Below, piece after piece: positions 24,024 through 32,354 of a stretch of DNA of 40,052 nucleotides. The stretch is taken from positions 1 to 40,052 of the forward strand of contig CADBRH010000019.1 in NCBI GenBank assembly GCA_902797035.1, in the 5' to 3' direction. Under the pieces are notes generated by a model. That model made no database searches. It saw only the letters and a list, made by a program, of their open reading frames with translations, and was not told where the DNA came from. The stretch's first letter is position 1. Each line of letters starts with the position of its first letter. The position numbers were made by a program, and so were the translations under genes. This DNA is from an uncultured Bacteroidia bacterium (GTDB lineage: Bacteria; Bacteroidota; Bacteroidia; Bacteroidales; UBA932).

Positions 24024-25265
24024 ATGAAAAAGTATTTATTCACTGTCATCGGGTTTGCCTCATTATTCCTTCTCGCCAACTGCTCTAAGGAAGATGCCGG
24101 GGAATTCCCCGAAAAGAACGACATCGTCCTCACTAGGGCCGAAGCGGAAGTCGTTGGGGCGGGGAACGCGTTCGCTTTCAACATGTTCGCCCTCCTCATG
24201 GACGAGTCCGGAGGCGAGGATCTGCTGTTCTCACCTTTAAGCGCCTACACGTCCTTGTGCATGCTCTCGAACGGGGCGAAAGGGGATACCTATGACCAGA
24301 TAATCAAGACGATCGGGTGCGATGGCAGCGAGAAAGGGACCATTAACTCGACTTTCAAAGCGCTAACCTCCGGACTGGGCAAAGCCGACAGGTCAACCAC
24401 TTTATCGCTCGCCAACTCACTATGGATCAGGAAGAACTTCCCTGTAAAGGACGGCTTCAAAGCCACCCTCGAGAAGGATTATGACGCCACTGTCAGAAGC
24501 CTGGATTTCAATTCTTCGGATGCGGTTTACGTCATTAACAAATGGGCTACTGACAAGACATACAAGATGATCCGGGAGGTTGTCAAAGAGTTGAATGGCG
24601 ACCTCGTCATCGCCAACGCCCTCTATTTCAAGGGTAAATGGAAAGAGAAATTCGACCCGTCCCGGACAAGGAAGGGCCATTTCGATATGCTGAAAGGAGG
24701 GCAATCCCGCATAGACTTCATGGTTAATGACGGGAATTATCCATACTTCCATGACAGTGAGAGCGGTGTCGAGATCCTTGAGATGCCTTACGGGAACGGC
24801 GCTTTTGTGATGGACGTCATCCTCCCGTACGCCGACAAGGATTTCATCCTGTTCATCAAGGACTTTGACAGTGTCTCGTATGATCGTCTGGTCTCGAGAC
24901 TCTCTGGAACTGGTTCAAACACCTTATATGTCAGCCTTCCCAAATTCAAGATCAAAACAACCAGGGTGTCTTTACGCCCATCGTTATCTGCCTGTGGCAT
25001 GGTGGACGCTTTCAGTTCGCTGAAAGCCGATTTCGGTGGTATGACAGATGCGGGGGTGTCGATCCAGGACATTCTCCAGAGTGCCGTCATAGAGGTTGAC
25101 GAGAACGGGACCAAGGCGGCGGCCGTCACCACCGTCCAAGGGAACGGTCTCATTCCCGGATCATTTATCGCCGACCATCCTTTCCTGTTTATCATCAGGG
25201 AGATGTCGTCAGGCGCGATCCTGTTCATGGGCGTCAACGCCTCAGGTAGCGGAAATCTCCAATGA
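24024..25265 (+). CDS. Serpin lipoprotein
   Basis: Serpins trap serine or cysteine proteases by a suicide conformational change. The 413-residue protein has a lipoprotein signal (MKKYLFTVIGFASLFLLANC, Cys20) and a serpin fold: NAFAFNMFALLM, LLFSPLSAYTSLCMLSNGAKGDTYDQI, LVIANALYFKGKW and FIADHPFLFIIRE. The reactive loop hinge is DENGTKAAAVTTV; with G362 as P15, P14 is Thr and P12-P10 are Ala, as in inhibitory serpins. Counting on, P1 is L376, suggesting chymotrypsin- or elastase-like targets (inference). The ATG at 24024 is preferred over the TTG at 24006. Its anchor places it at the envelope, where it could protect against host or competitor proteases. Confidence 0.93.
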   Translation: MKKYLFTVIGFASLFLLANCSKEDAGEFPEKNDIVLTRAEAEVVGAGNAFAFNMFALLMDESGGEDLLFSPLSAYTSLCMLSNGAKGDTYDQIIKTIGCDGSEKGTINSTFKALTSGLGKADRSTTLSLANSLWIRKNFPVKDGFKATLEKDYDATVRSLDFNSSDAVYVINKWATDKTYKMIREVVKELNGDLVIANALYFKGKWKEKFDPSRTRKGHFDMLKGGQSRIDFMVNDGNYPYFHDSESGVEILEMPYGNGAFVMDVILPYADKDFILFIKDFDSVSYDRLVSRLSGTGSNTLYVSLPKFKIKTTRVSLRPSLSACGMVDAFSSLKADFGGMTDAGVSIQDILQSAVIEVDENGTKAAAVTTVQGNGLIPGSFIADHPFLFIIREMSSGAILFMGVNASGSGNLQ

Positions 25266-25271
25266 GGATCA

Positions 25272-26393
25272 TCAGAAACTGAAATATAAGCCCGCCTTGA
25301 CGCTGAAAGTCAAGGGGTTCTCTGTCCTGTAGGTCAACAGGTTCGGGTTTTCCTGCTTGAAGTGCCAAGAGACCTCCGGGGCGAGATAGATCCCGACATT
25401 ATCAATGATGTCGTACCGGAGCCCAGCGTTAACCAAGGCCGACCAGTTGAAAGCGTTATCCTGTACCTTTTTGTTTCCGAACATCGCATAGACGCTCCTG
25501 TCAACCTTTCCCCCGGCCCCGATCCAGGAGGAGAAGCGCTCGCCTTGCCAGACGGTCCAGTCCAACCTCAAGGGAATGCCCAGATAGTATACCTTCTGCT
25601 CGACTTGAGTGGAACTTAAGACGGGTACTAAAAACCTTGATTTATAGACAGATAGCTCAATCCCTGACGTAATTGAAAGGCGGGGCGTCAAGGGATAGCT
25701 AACATCAAGCCCGAACGCCAAAGGGAAGTAATGGTCCGCCGTCGCCGAAGTTACGGAAGCGGGGCCTTCCCCGTCTTTCGGGAAAATGCCGCCGTTGCCT
25801 CTCAGGAGTCTGCCGAGAGACAAGCGAGTGTCGGCGGAGAGGGAGTTGGCGGATCCTCCGATGTTCGAGGAGAGCCTTATCCGCCTCCTATCCAGATTTC
25901 CCGGCCTTTCCGGAGTCTCAAATAAGTGGAATTCGCTGTCGCCCGCCGGCACCTTATCTGTCGCCATACTTTCTTCAGGGGCGTTTTCTTCTTTATGGAG
26001 TTTAGTGATTCCGGGTTCCGCCGGTTTAATCGAATCGTTTTCAGCGGTGGCCTCAACCGAAGGCGATAATGTGACTGACGAGATAGCGGAACTGATTAAT
26101 ATTCTTTTAATTGTGTCTTCCGGTTCTTCAATAGACTCTTCGGTTCCAGATTCCGCGACTATCGGTAGGACGCTGTCCGGTTGGACAGGCTCCTCGACAG
26201 AAGGACGGTTCAACACGAAGAGAGCGACGGCGGCCGCGGTGGCGACGGTCACCAACGAGGTGACCAGCGGAATAATCCGGCGACGTCTCCTGCCGGAAAG
26301 ATACTTCGCCTCGAAGGTTGCCCAGTCTTCCTGGGTGGACGGGATTTCAGCTCCTTCTATCCGCTCCTTAAGTATGTCTATCCATTCTTCCAT
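25272..26393 (-). CDS. Anti-sigma-like membrane protein fused to an outer-membrane-type beta-barrel
   Basis: This 373-residue protein is encoded with the ECF sigma factor and probably controls it. Residues 1-35 (MEEWIDILKERIEGAE...) are cytoplasmic and likely bind sigma. RRRRRIIPLVTSLVTVATAA starts a single TM helix (about 36-60), followed by a long Pro/Glu/Ser-rich periplasmic linker (about 62-175). From about 210 onward, alternating strands (FPLAFGLDVSYPLTPRLSI, YYLGIPLRLDW, SALVNAGLRYDI, FSVKAGLYFSF) resemble an OMP_b-brl_2 domain with terminal Phe. One chain carrying both an inner-membrane anchor and a barrel-like domain is unusual. Its start overlaps the sigma gene by 16 nt; its stop faces the serpin stop across 6 nt. 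Confidence 0.8.
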   Translation of the reverse strand: MEEWIDILKERIEGAEIPSTQEDWATFEAKYLSGRRRRRIIPLVTSLVTVATAAAVALFVLNRPSVEEPVQPDSVLPIVAESGTEESIEEPEDTIKRILISSAISSVTLSPSVEATAENDSIKPAEPGITKLHKEENAPEESMATDKVPAGDSEFHLFETPERPGNLDRRRIRLSSNIGGSANSLSADTRLSLGRLLRGNGGIFPKDGEGPASVTSATADHYFPLAFGLDVSYPLTPRLSITSGIELSVYKSRFLVPVLSSTQVEQKVYYLGIPLRLDWTVWQGERFSSWIGAGGKVDRSVYAMFGNKKVQDNAFNWSALVNAGLRYDIIDNVGIYLAPEVSWHFKQENPNLLTYRTENPLTFSVKAGLYFSF

Positions 26394-26977
26394 GTTTCCA
26401 ATTTAGCTATCAACAGTTTCTTGGCTTTCGCCAAAGTGGAGGAAGACGATTTCTCGGAGATACCAAGTCGCGAAGCTATCTCCTTATGGGAGAATCCGTC
26501 AAAGCAGAACATGTTGAACACTAGTCTCTTGGCCTCCGGTAGCTCCGAGATCATCCTTAACAACTCGGTGAGAGGAACGCTTCTCATCACCTCTGGTTCC
26601 GGAGGCTCAGCTATCAGAATGTCCTCCGTAAGGTTATGAAGGTCTAGCCGTCCGTCTCTCCTCAACCTGTCGATCGCCAGATTCACAGCCAATTTCTTGA
26701 GCCATGCGAAGAGGGAGCCTTTTCCCTTATAGTTAAAGCGACCAATCTCTCTCAAAGCTTTGATTATCGTGTCGTGCGTCAGATCCATGCCTTCCACCGG
26801 ACCGCCGGAGTATCGTGAACAGACCGCGCGGAGCCTGGCCGCATAACGGTTATACAGCTCCCTGATGGCCTCGCTGTCCCCTTTCGAACATAAAAGGGCC
26901 AGTTCCCGCTCGTCTATTCCTAACACGTTTCTCAATTTCTCATCATATAAACGCAGCATCTCCCGAAATACGGCCAT
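26378..26977 (-). CDS. ECF-type RNA polymerase sigma factor
   Basis: This is a 199-residue sigma-70 family factor with regions 2 and 4 only. Region 2 runs from ELALLCSKGDSEAIRELYNRYA through DLTHDTIIKALREIGRF and FAWLKKLAVNLAIDRLRR. Region 4 is LLRMISELPEAKRLVFNMFCFDGFSHKEIASRLGISEKSSSSTLAKAKKLL, with a normal HTH. The ATG at 26977 is the longest choice; the ATG at 26959 (MLRLYDEK) is possible. The 16-nt overlap with the next gene ties it to the membrane anti-sigma/beta-barrel protein, implying release in response to an envelope signal. No consensus housekeeping promoter was seen upstream, which would fit autoregulation. Confidence 0.93.
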   Translation of the reverse strand: MAVFREMLRLYDEKLRNVLGIDERELALLCSKGDSEAIRELYNRYAARLRAVCSRYSGGPVEGMDLTHDTIIKALREIGRFNYKGKGSLFAWLKKLAVNLAIDRLRRDGRLDLHNLTEDILIAEPPEPEVMRSVPLTELLRMISELPEAKRLVFNMFCFDGFSHKEIASRLGISEKSSSSTLAKAKKLLIAKLETWKNG

Positions 26978-26999
26978 AATAACCGCTCTTTTTCACATT

Positions 27000-27032
27000 A
27001 AAGCCATCCCCTCGAACCGAAGGGATGGCTTT
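27000..27032 (-). terminator. Intrinsic terminator after the GH2 gene
   Basis: AAAGCCATCCC (27000-27010) and GGGATGGCTTT (27022-27032) form a perfect 11-bp stem with an 11-nt loop. On the minus strand it starts 17 nt after the beta-mannosidase stop and ends in TTT. It separates that gene from the ECF sigma gene. Confidence 0.75.
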
Positions 27033-27049
27033 TCGGGATTTGGCGTCAA

Positions 27050-29416
27050 TTAGATCCCGGCCTTCTTCATCCAGATCTTGTACTTGGAGAAGTCAAAGGG
27101 CGGGGCGCCGTAGAGGTAGTGGTTGCGGTTCTTCTGGCCACCAGTCTCATATTCAATGAGAAGGACACCCTGGCCAGAGGGGACGGGAAGGCCCGCTACT
27201 AGCGCGCGGTCGTTGGCCCCGACCTTGAAGTCGCCCTTGAACACGACTTTTCCACTCTCCACATCAGTCACCTTGACCTTGCCTTCGGCGGGCTCGAGCG
27301 AGTCGTTGACCGCCCTCAGCGGCAGGACACCGTTCTCCTCGTCATTGATCAGGACGCAGATCGTCCTCTGGGCGTTCCAGAGGTAGGAATACGCCAACTT
27401 CTTTGAGTTGTAGTAGTCCACGATGGCGTCGGAGACGATCGGCCAGCCGTCGCGCACGTTCCACCAGATGATGCCGGTGCGGCGGAACCTCTCCCCGCGA
27501 AACTTCTCCACGAAGTACTTCATCGCCTCCGCCTGGGTGCTCTGAGAGGCGCCGATAAAGTCGTCAAGAGTCTTGGGCCTGAAGCCAAACAGCAAGTTTA
27601 TCTGCTTGGTCATCAGGTCGTTCCTTCCCTCGAACTCCACAAAGAACGGCAGCGGGCGGACCGATTTGGTCATCCACTCCTCGTTCCAGTCTCCGTCCTT
27701 TGTCCAAGGGTACTGACAGTTCTTGGTGAACATCTTCTCGATGGATTCCTTGTTGGGACTCCCGTGATAGCCTATCTCGCTGACGAATATCGCTTGTGTG
27801 TCCTTGTAGAAGGTATCCTTGTAGTAACCGCGTGGGCCCCAGAGGTGGTCTTGAGGAAGATCGGAGCGCTGGCAGCCGTTCTGGAAGGCCTCCTCACTGA
27901 AATAAGGGGAGCTAGGCAGGTAGGGCCTTGTCGGGTCGAACTCGTAAAGGACCTCGGGGATCATCTTTCGGCTGATCACGTCGCGGTTCGGGTCGATGTG
28001 GAAGGTCGGAAGGGTCCAGAGCAGGGAGTTGTCGTTCTCGTTATTCCCGGACCATATCGCGAGGGACGGATGGCCGCGGAACTTCACCACGACCTGCTTG
28101 ATCTCCTTCCTGAGTTTGGAGACGAACTCGTCGTCCTGGGGATAGATCACGCCGGCCATAGAGAAATCCTGCCAGACCATGATGCCCTCGCGGTCGCAAC
28201 GGTCGTAGAAAGGAGTGTCCTCATAGACGTTGCCGCCCCAGCAGCGGATCATGTTGCAGTTGAGGTCCACCACCATGTCAAGGGTGCTGTCCACCCATTT
28301 GGCGTCCCTGCTGTGGAAGCCGTCGAGCGGAACCCAGTTGGTCCCGCGGACGAATATCCTAACCCCGTTGACGAAGAAGCTGAACTCGCCCTCTCCGTCC
28401 TTAATCATCTCGCTGCGGTCAAGGCGCACGGTCCTGAAACCGACCTTGCGGGTGTCGGCGGCGAGGACCTTCCCGTTCTCGTCGGTCAGAGTGATAATCC
28501 CGTCATACAGAGCAGGTTCCCCATAGCCTTTCGGCCACCAAAGCTCGGCCTTGTCAAGAGTGAATTCCGTCCTCCAGGCGAAGGTCGGAAGGACCCTGGA
28601 CATCTCATAGGCGACTTTCCCGTCTTTCTTCAGGCAGACGTTCAGCTTGACCTTGTCTATCTTCGAGGCAGGGTATTTAACCTGCACATCCACGAAGGCT
28701 GAGACCTTGCCTGTGGCGGGGTCGGTGTCCACCGTCACCCATTCCACATCCGTTATGCTTACCGGTTCACGGACAATCAGGGACACATCCCTCCAAAGAC
28801 CGGCGCTGACAAGCCTCGGCATGATGTCCCAACCATAGCAATGGCGTGGCTTCCGGATCCAGACAGACTCGGTGTAGTGGCGGAAACTATAGGTGCCTAC
28901 AAGATATTTCTGGGCCTCGAGAACCGCGGAGCGTAATATGACCTGAAGTTTGTTCCCGCCAGCCTTGACTTTGCCCGTGACGTCATATTCGTGGGCGATC
29001 ATGGCGTCCTCGGCGGAACCGACCTTCTCCCCGTTGAGCCAGATGTCCGCCAGGCAGTCTATCCCCTCGAAATCGAGGATAAACCTCTGGCCTTCTTTTA
29101 GTTCCGGGGCGTTGAAAGTCTTGGAATACATCCACTGGCAGAACTCGTAGGGACGGAGGTCATAGATGTTGTTCCCTATAGAGGGGTCCTTGATTATCCC
29201 CGCCGCGAGAAGGTCCAGCTCGACATTTCCAGGGACCATGGCGGAGAGTTTGGTCGTCTTGAGCGAGGTGACGGCGGCGGGGTCGGTCACGGCCTCCCCC
29301 TCCTGCTCCCAGAACTCGAGATCCCAGGAACCGTTAAGGGATATTCTCTCCTGGGCGGCGGACAGGAAACCGAAAGCTGTCGCGAGGAAACAGATAGCGA
29401 GTATTCTTCTCATCAT
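27050..29416 (-). CDS. GH2 family beta-mannosidase
   Basis: This is a secreted exo-glycosidase predicted to release beta-linked mannose from mannan- or N-glycan-derived oligosaccharides. The 788-residue protein has a signal peptide (MMRRILAICFLATAFGFLSAAQ), an N-terminal jelly-roll domain (LNGSWDLEFWEQEGEA, LDFEGIDCLADIWLNGEKVG), a beta-sandwich, a TIM barrel and a short C-terminal domain. The acid/base is E460 in WSGNNEND and the nucleophile E547 in FVSEIGYHG, matching the GNNE and SE motifs of GH2 mannosidases. MIRCWGGNVYED is also typical of that branch. ATG codons at 29416 and 29413 are both possible. It follows uvrC by 10 nt, so it is probably read from the same transcript. Confidence 0.9.
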   Translation of the reverse strand: MMRRILAICFLATAFGFLSAAQERISLNGSWDLEFWEQEGEAVTDPAAVTSLKTTKLSAMVPGNVELDLLAAGIIKDPSIGNNIYDLRPYEFCQWMYSKTFNAPELKEGQRFILDFEGIDCLADIWLNGEKVGSAEDAMIAHEYDVTGKVKAGGNKLQVILRSAVLEAQKYLVGTYSFRHYTESVWIRKPRHCYGWDIMPRLVSAGLWRDVSLIVREPVSITDVEWVTVDTDPATGKVSAFVDVQVKYPASKIDKVKLNVCLKKDGKVAYEMSRVLPTFAWRTEFTLDKAELWWPKGYGEPALYDGIITLTDENGKVLAADTRKVGFRTVRLDRSEMIKDGEGEFSFFVNGVRIFVRGTNWVPLDGFHSRDAKWVDSTLDMVVDLNCNMIRCWGGNVYEDTPFYDRCDREGIMVWQDFSMAGVIYPQDDEFVSKLRKEIKQVVVKFRGHPSLAIWSGNNENDNSLLWTLPTFHIDPNRDVISRKMIPEVLYEFDPTRPYLPSSPYFSEEAFQNGCQRSDLPQDHLWGPRGYYKDTFYKDTQAIFVSEIGYHGSPNKESIEKMFTKNCQYPWTKDGDWNEEWMTKSVRPLPFFVEFEGRNDLMTKQINLLFGFRPKTLDDFIGASQSTQAEAMKYFVEKFRGERFRRTGIIWWNVRDGWPIVSDAIVDYYNSKKLAYSYLWNAQRTICVLINDEENGVLPLRAVNDSLEPAEGKVKVTDVESGKVVFKGDFKVGANDRALVAGLPVPSGQGVLLIEYETGGQKNRNHYLYGAPPFDFSKYKIWMKKAGI

Positions 29417-29426
29417 TATTGTGTTG

Positions 29427-31250
29427 TTATTCTTGTGTGGTTATTCTCGTGTTCAACTCTTCGAGAATAGTCTTCGCCAAAGCCGGCGAGACCATGGTTG
29501 AGAGGTCCTCAAGTGAAGCGGCGGCTATCCGCGCCACCGAGCCGTAACGCATCAGGAGGCGGCTCTCCGTCTGCTCCCCAACCCCCTTGATCTCACGGAG
29601 GGCGCTTCGGATCTGACCCTTTTCCCGAAGGGATCGGTGGAAGGTTATGCCGAAACGGTGAGCCTCATCCCTGATACGCATCAAAACCTTGAGGGCGTGA
29701 GAGTTACGGTCAAGGAATAAAGGATAGGGGTCGTTGATCCTGATAACAAGCTCCATCCTCTTGGCCAGGCCAACTACCATAAGGCGGTCGAGAATCCCCA
29801 GTTCGGCGAGGGCTTGGCGGGCATATTCAAGCTGCCCTTCTCCGCCGTCGATTACCACGAGTTGCGGGAGATCGTCTGGAGCCTCGTCAAGCATCCGTGA
29901 ATAGCGCCTGTTGACAACCTCTTTCATGGAGGCGAAGTCGTTGGCGCCTATCACTGTCTTTATCTTGAATTTGCGGTAGTCTTTCTTGGACGGGACGCCG
30001 TCCCTGAACACCACGCAGGAGGCCACAGGGTTCGTGCCCTGGATATTGGAGTTGTCGAAGCACTCGATATGGGTGGGTAACTCTTTCATCCCCAGCGCCT
30101 TCTGGAGGTCCTCCATCACGAGTCTCTTGTACTCGTCCGGGTTGACCCTCTCCTTTTGCTTCAGGGCGTTGAAATGATACTCCCGGGCGTTCTTGGCGCT
30201 CAGCTCAAGGAGGGAATACTTGTCCCCTTTGGCCGGGATCTTGAACTCGACCCCCTCGATCTCGACGTCGGGCAAGAAGGGCACGATGACCTCCTTGGCC
30301 AACTCGCCGAATTTGGACTCAATCTCGGCTATGAAAGCGCTGAGCACTGTGGCCTGGTCCTCCTCAATATTCATCTTGAACCCAAGGTTGAGGGACTGGA
30401 CGACGGCCCCGCCGCGGACCCTGAGGAAGTTCCCGAAAGCCTCCGAACCGTCGAAGACAAGGGAGAACACGTCGCGGGAAATGTTTGAAGCCGAGGATAT
30501 TATCGACTTGGAATAGTGCTTCCTGAGGGCTTCGGTCCTGTCCTTGAACACCTGGGCGTCTTCGAATCTAAGCTCGGCGGCGGCCTCCTTCATGGCCGTC
30601 TCATACTCACGGATTATCTCGTTAACGCCTCCCTTCAACAGGCGGGTGATCTCGCTGATCCAGGATGAATACTCCTCCCTGCTGACTCCCCCGACGCAAC
30701 AACCCTTGCAACGGCCGATATGCATCTCAAGGCATGGGCGGAATTTGCCCCTCAGGATGGCGTCGCCGGTGATTTTCAACTTACAGGAGCGAAGGGGGTA
30801 ATTCTTACGGAAAAACTCCAGCAGATAGTTGGCGTGGCTGACAGAGCTGTAGGGGCCGAAATAGGTCCCTGACTTGAGATCCACCCGCCTCGTGAGAAAG
30901 ACTTTCGGGAACTCCTCGTTGGTCACGACTATCCAGGGATAGGTCTTGGAGTCTTTCAAAAGTATGTTGTAATGAGGCTTGTACTGCTTGATAAGGTTGT
31001 TCTCCAGCAGCAGGGCGTCGGCCTCGGAATCCACCACCGAGAACTGGGCGTCGGCGATCTTCGAGACCAGGATCCTGGTCTTGACGTTAAGCCTTTCCGG
31101 AGGGACGAAATACTGGGCGACTCTCTTGTGGAGGTCCTTGGCCTTACCAACATAAATCACCTTCCCCGAGGAATCGTAGTAGCGATATACCCCCGGGGAA
31201 TGTGGAAACAGGGAGATTTTCTCCCTTAAAGTGAGAGTCTTTCCGTCCAA
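29427..31250 (-). CDS. uvrC: Excinuclease ABC subunit C
   Basis: UvrC makes both incisions around UvrB-marked DNA lesions in nucleotide excision repair. The 607-residue protein has an N-terminal GIY-YIG nuclease (SPGVYRYYDSSGKVIYVGKA), a four-Cys region (LRSCKLKI ... CLEMHIGRCKGCCVG), a UVR UvrB-binding motif (EAAAELRFEDAQVFKDR), the RNase H-like endonuclease domain (IECFDNSNIQGTNPVASCVVF, VVIDGGEGQL) and a C-terminal helix-hairpin-helix (LREIKGVGEQTESRLL). No ATG is available near the N-terminus; the best start is TTG at 31250, 2 nt after the stop of the thioredoxin-like gene, suggesting translational coupling. Confidence 0.95.
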   Translation of the reverse strand: MDGKTLTLREKISLFPHSPGVYRYYDSSGKVIYVGKAKDLHKRVAQYFVPPERLNVKTRILVSKIADAQFSVVDSEADALLLENNLIKQYKPHYNILLKDSKTYPWIVVTNEEFPKVFLTRRVDLKSGTYFGPYSSVSHANYLLEFFRKNYPLRSCKLKITGDAILRGKFRPCLEMHIGRCKGCCVGGVSREEYSSWISEITRLLKGGVNEIIREYETAMKEAAAELRFEDAQVFKDRTEALRKHYSKSIISSASNISRDVFSLVFDGSEAFGNFLRVRGGAVVQSLNLGFKMNIEEDQATVLSAFIAEIESKFGELAKEVIVPFLPDVEIEGVEFKIPAKGDKYSLLELSAKNAREYHFNALKQKERVNPDEYKRLVMEDLQKALGMKELPTHIECFDNSNIQGTNPVASCVVFRDGVPSKKDYRKFKIKTVIGANDFASMKEVVNRRYSRMLDEAPDDLPQLVVIDGGEGQLEYARQALAELGILDRLMVVGLAKRMELVIRINDPYPLFLDRNSHALKVLMRIRDEAHRFGITFHRSLREKGQIRSALREIKGVGEQTESRLLMRYGSVARIAAASLEDLSTMVSPALAKTILEELNTRITTQE

Positions 31251-31252
31251 GA

Positions 31253-32311
31253 CTATTTCACGGGCTTGACATACTTGGCCACCTCAGCCTCAATGTCGTC
31301 GCCGCGGAGATCCCTTTTGACGATGGTTCCGTCCGGTCCGAAAAGGATGATGTGCGGAATGCCGTCAATCCCGTAAAGATCGGTGGGAACGCTCTGGGCG
31401 TCAATAATCTGGCTCCAAGGAATACCGAGTGTCTTGATCGCGGCGTTGGTGTCGTCAACCTTATCCCAGACAGCGACTCCGAGAACGTCGAACTCAGGCC
31501 CGGCGTACTTCTCCCAGACAGCCTTGATGTTCGGCAACTCGGCCTTGCAGGGGCCGCACCAAGAGGCCCAGAAGTCAACGAGGACATACTTGCCGTCGCC
31601 TACATAATCAGAAAGTCTCTGATTGTTCACGGTGAAGTCGGAGAACTTCTTGCCTTCGGCTGTCGCTTTCCTCGCGGCCACGGAAGTGGCGAGGGCGGCG
31701 ATTGACGGAAGGTTCGCGATGGAGGTGTCAATGCCGGTGAGCACAGAGTCCATCTGATTGTTGGTGAGCAGGTAACGGAGGTTGCCGATCGCGGTCAATG
31801 TTAGGATGTTGTCCTTGTTGTCAGCGACAGTCGCGAGGCAAAGCCTCTTGACATCGTTCTGATAGGAGTCATAAAGCTTGTCCTCGGTGGCTTCATCCCC
31901 GGCGGACTCGATCTGGGGCTGGTAGTACGCCTGAAAGTCTTTCATGGACTTGTCGAAAACGTTGTACCGCTCCTGAACGGAGAGTTTAGGATACTTGGAG
32001 GCCACCTGGACTTTCTTGTCCTCTTTTATAGTGACTGTTAAAGGTGTCCCGTCGGAGATGAAAGAGCCTATAATATTCCCGGCCTTAATCCTGGACATGC
32101 CTTTCGTGTATCTCGGGACCTCGACTTTGAACTGTCCGTCCCTGACAGGCACGGTCTGGGTGAAACCCAAATCCTGGACGCTCACCTCGACCGACTCGGT
32201 GGGGTTGCTCTCGAAAACGCCAGTGACGACAGTCTTGTCCGATACTTTCCCGCCGCAGCCCGCCAATAACAAAGCGGTCGCCGACGCTAGAATAATCAAT
32301 CTGATTCTCAT
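31253..32311 (-). CDS. TlpA-like thioredoxin-fold lipoprotein (DUF4369 type)
   Basis: This is a periplasm-facing thiol-disulfide oxidoreductase of the TlpA/ResA group. The frame is open to 32389, but the ATG at 32311 begins a lipoprotein signal (MRIRLIILASATALLLAGC). The mature protein has an N-terminal beta-rich DUF4369-like domain (TVVTGVFESNPTESVEVSV, residues about 25-110), a helical middle, and a C-terminal thioredoxin domain with YVLVDFWASWCGPCKAELP; the active cysteines are C252 and C255. GIDGIPHIILFGPDG supplies the cis-Pro loop. Total length is 352. The redox partner is unknown. It is 43 nt after the DUF1080 gene and 2 nt before uvrC. Confidence 0.9.
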   Translation of the reverse strand: MRIRLIILASATALLLAGCGGKVSDKTVVTGVFESNPTESVEVSVQDLGFTQTVPVRDGQFKVEVPRYTKGMSRIKAGNIIGSFISDGTPLTVTIKEDKKVQVASKYPKLSVQERYNVFDKSMKDFQAYYQPQIESAGDEATEDKLYDSYQNDVKRLCLATVADNKDNILTLTAIGNLRYLLTNNQMDSVLTGIDTSIANLPSIAALATSVAARKATAEGKKFSDFTVNNQRLSDYVGDGKYVLVDFWASWCGPCKAELPNIKAVWEKYAGPEFDVLGVAVWDKVDDTNAAIKTLGIPWSQIIDAQSVPTDLYGIDGIPHIILFGPDGTIVKRDLRGDDIEAEVAKYVKPVK

Positions 32312-32354
32312 GCTTTCTCGTTTTATAAATACAGATCGCGAAGTTAGGAATTTT

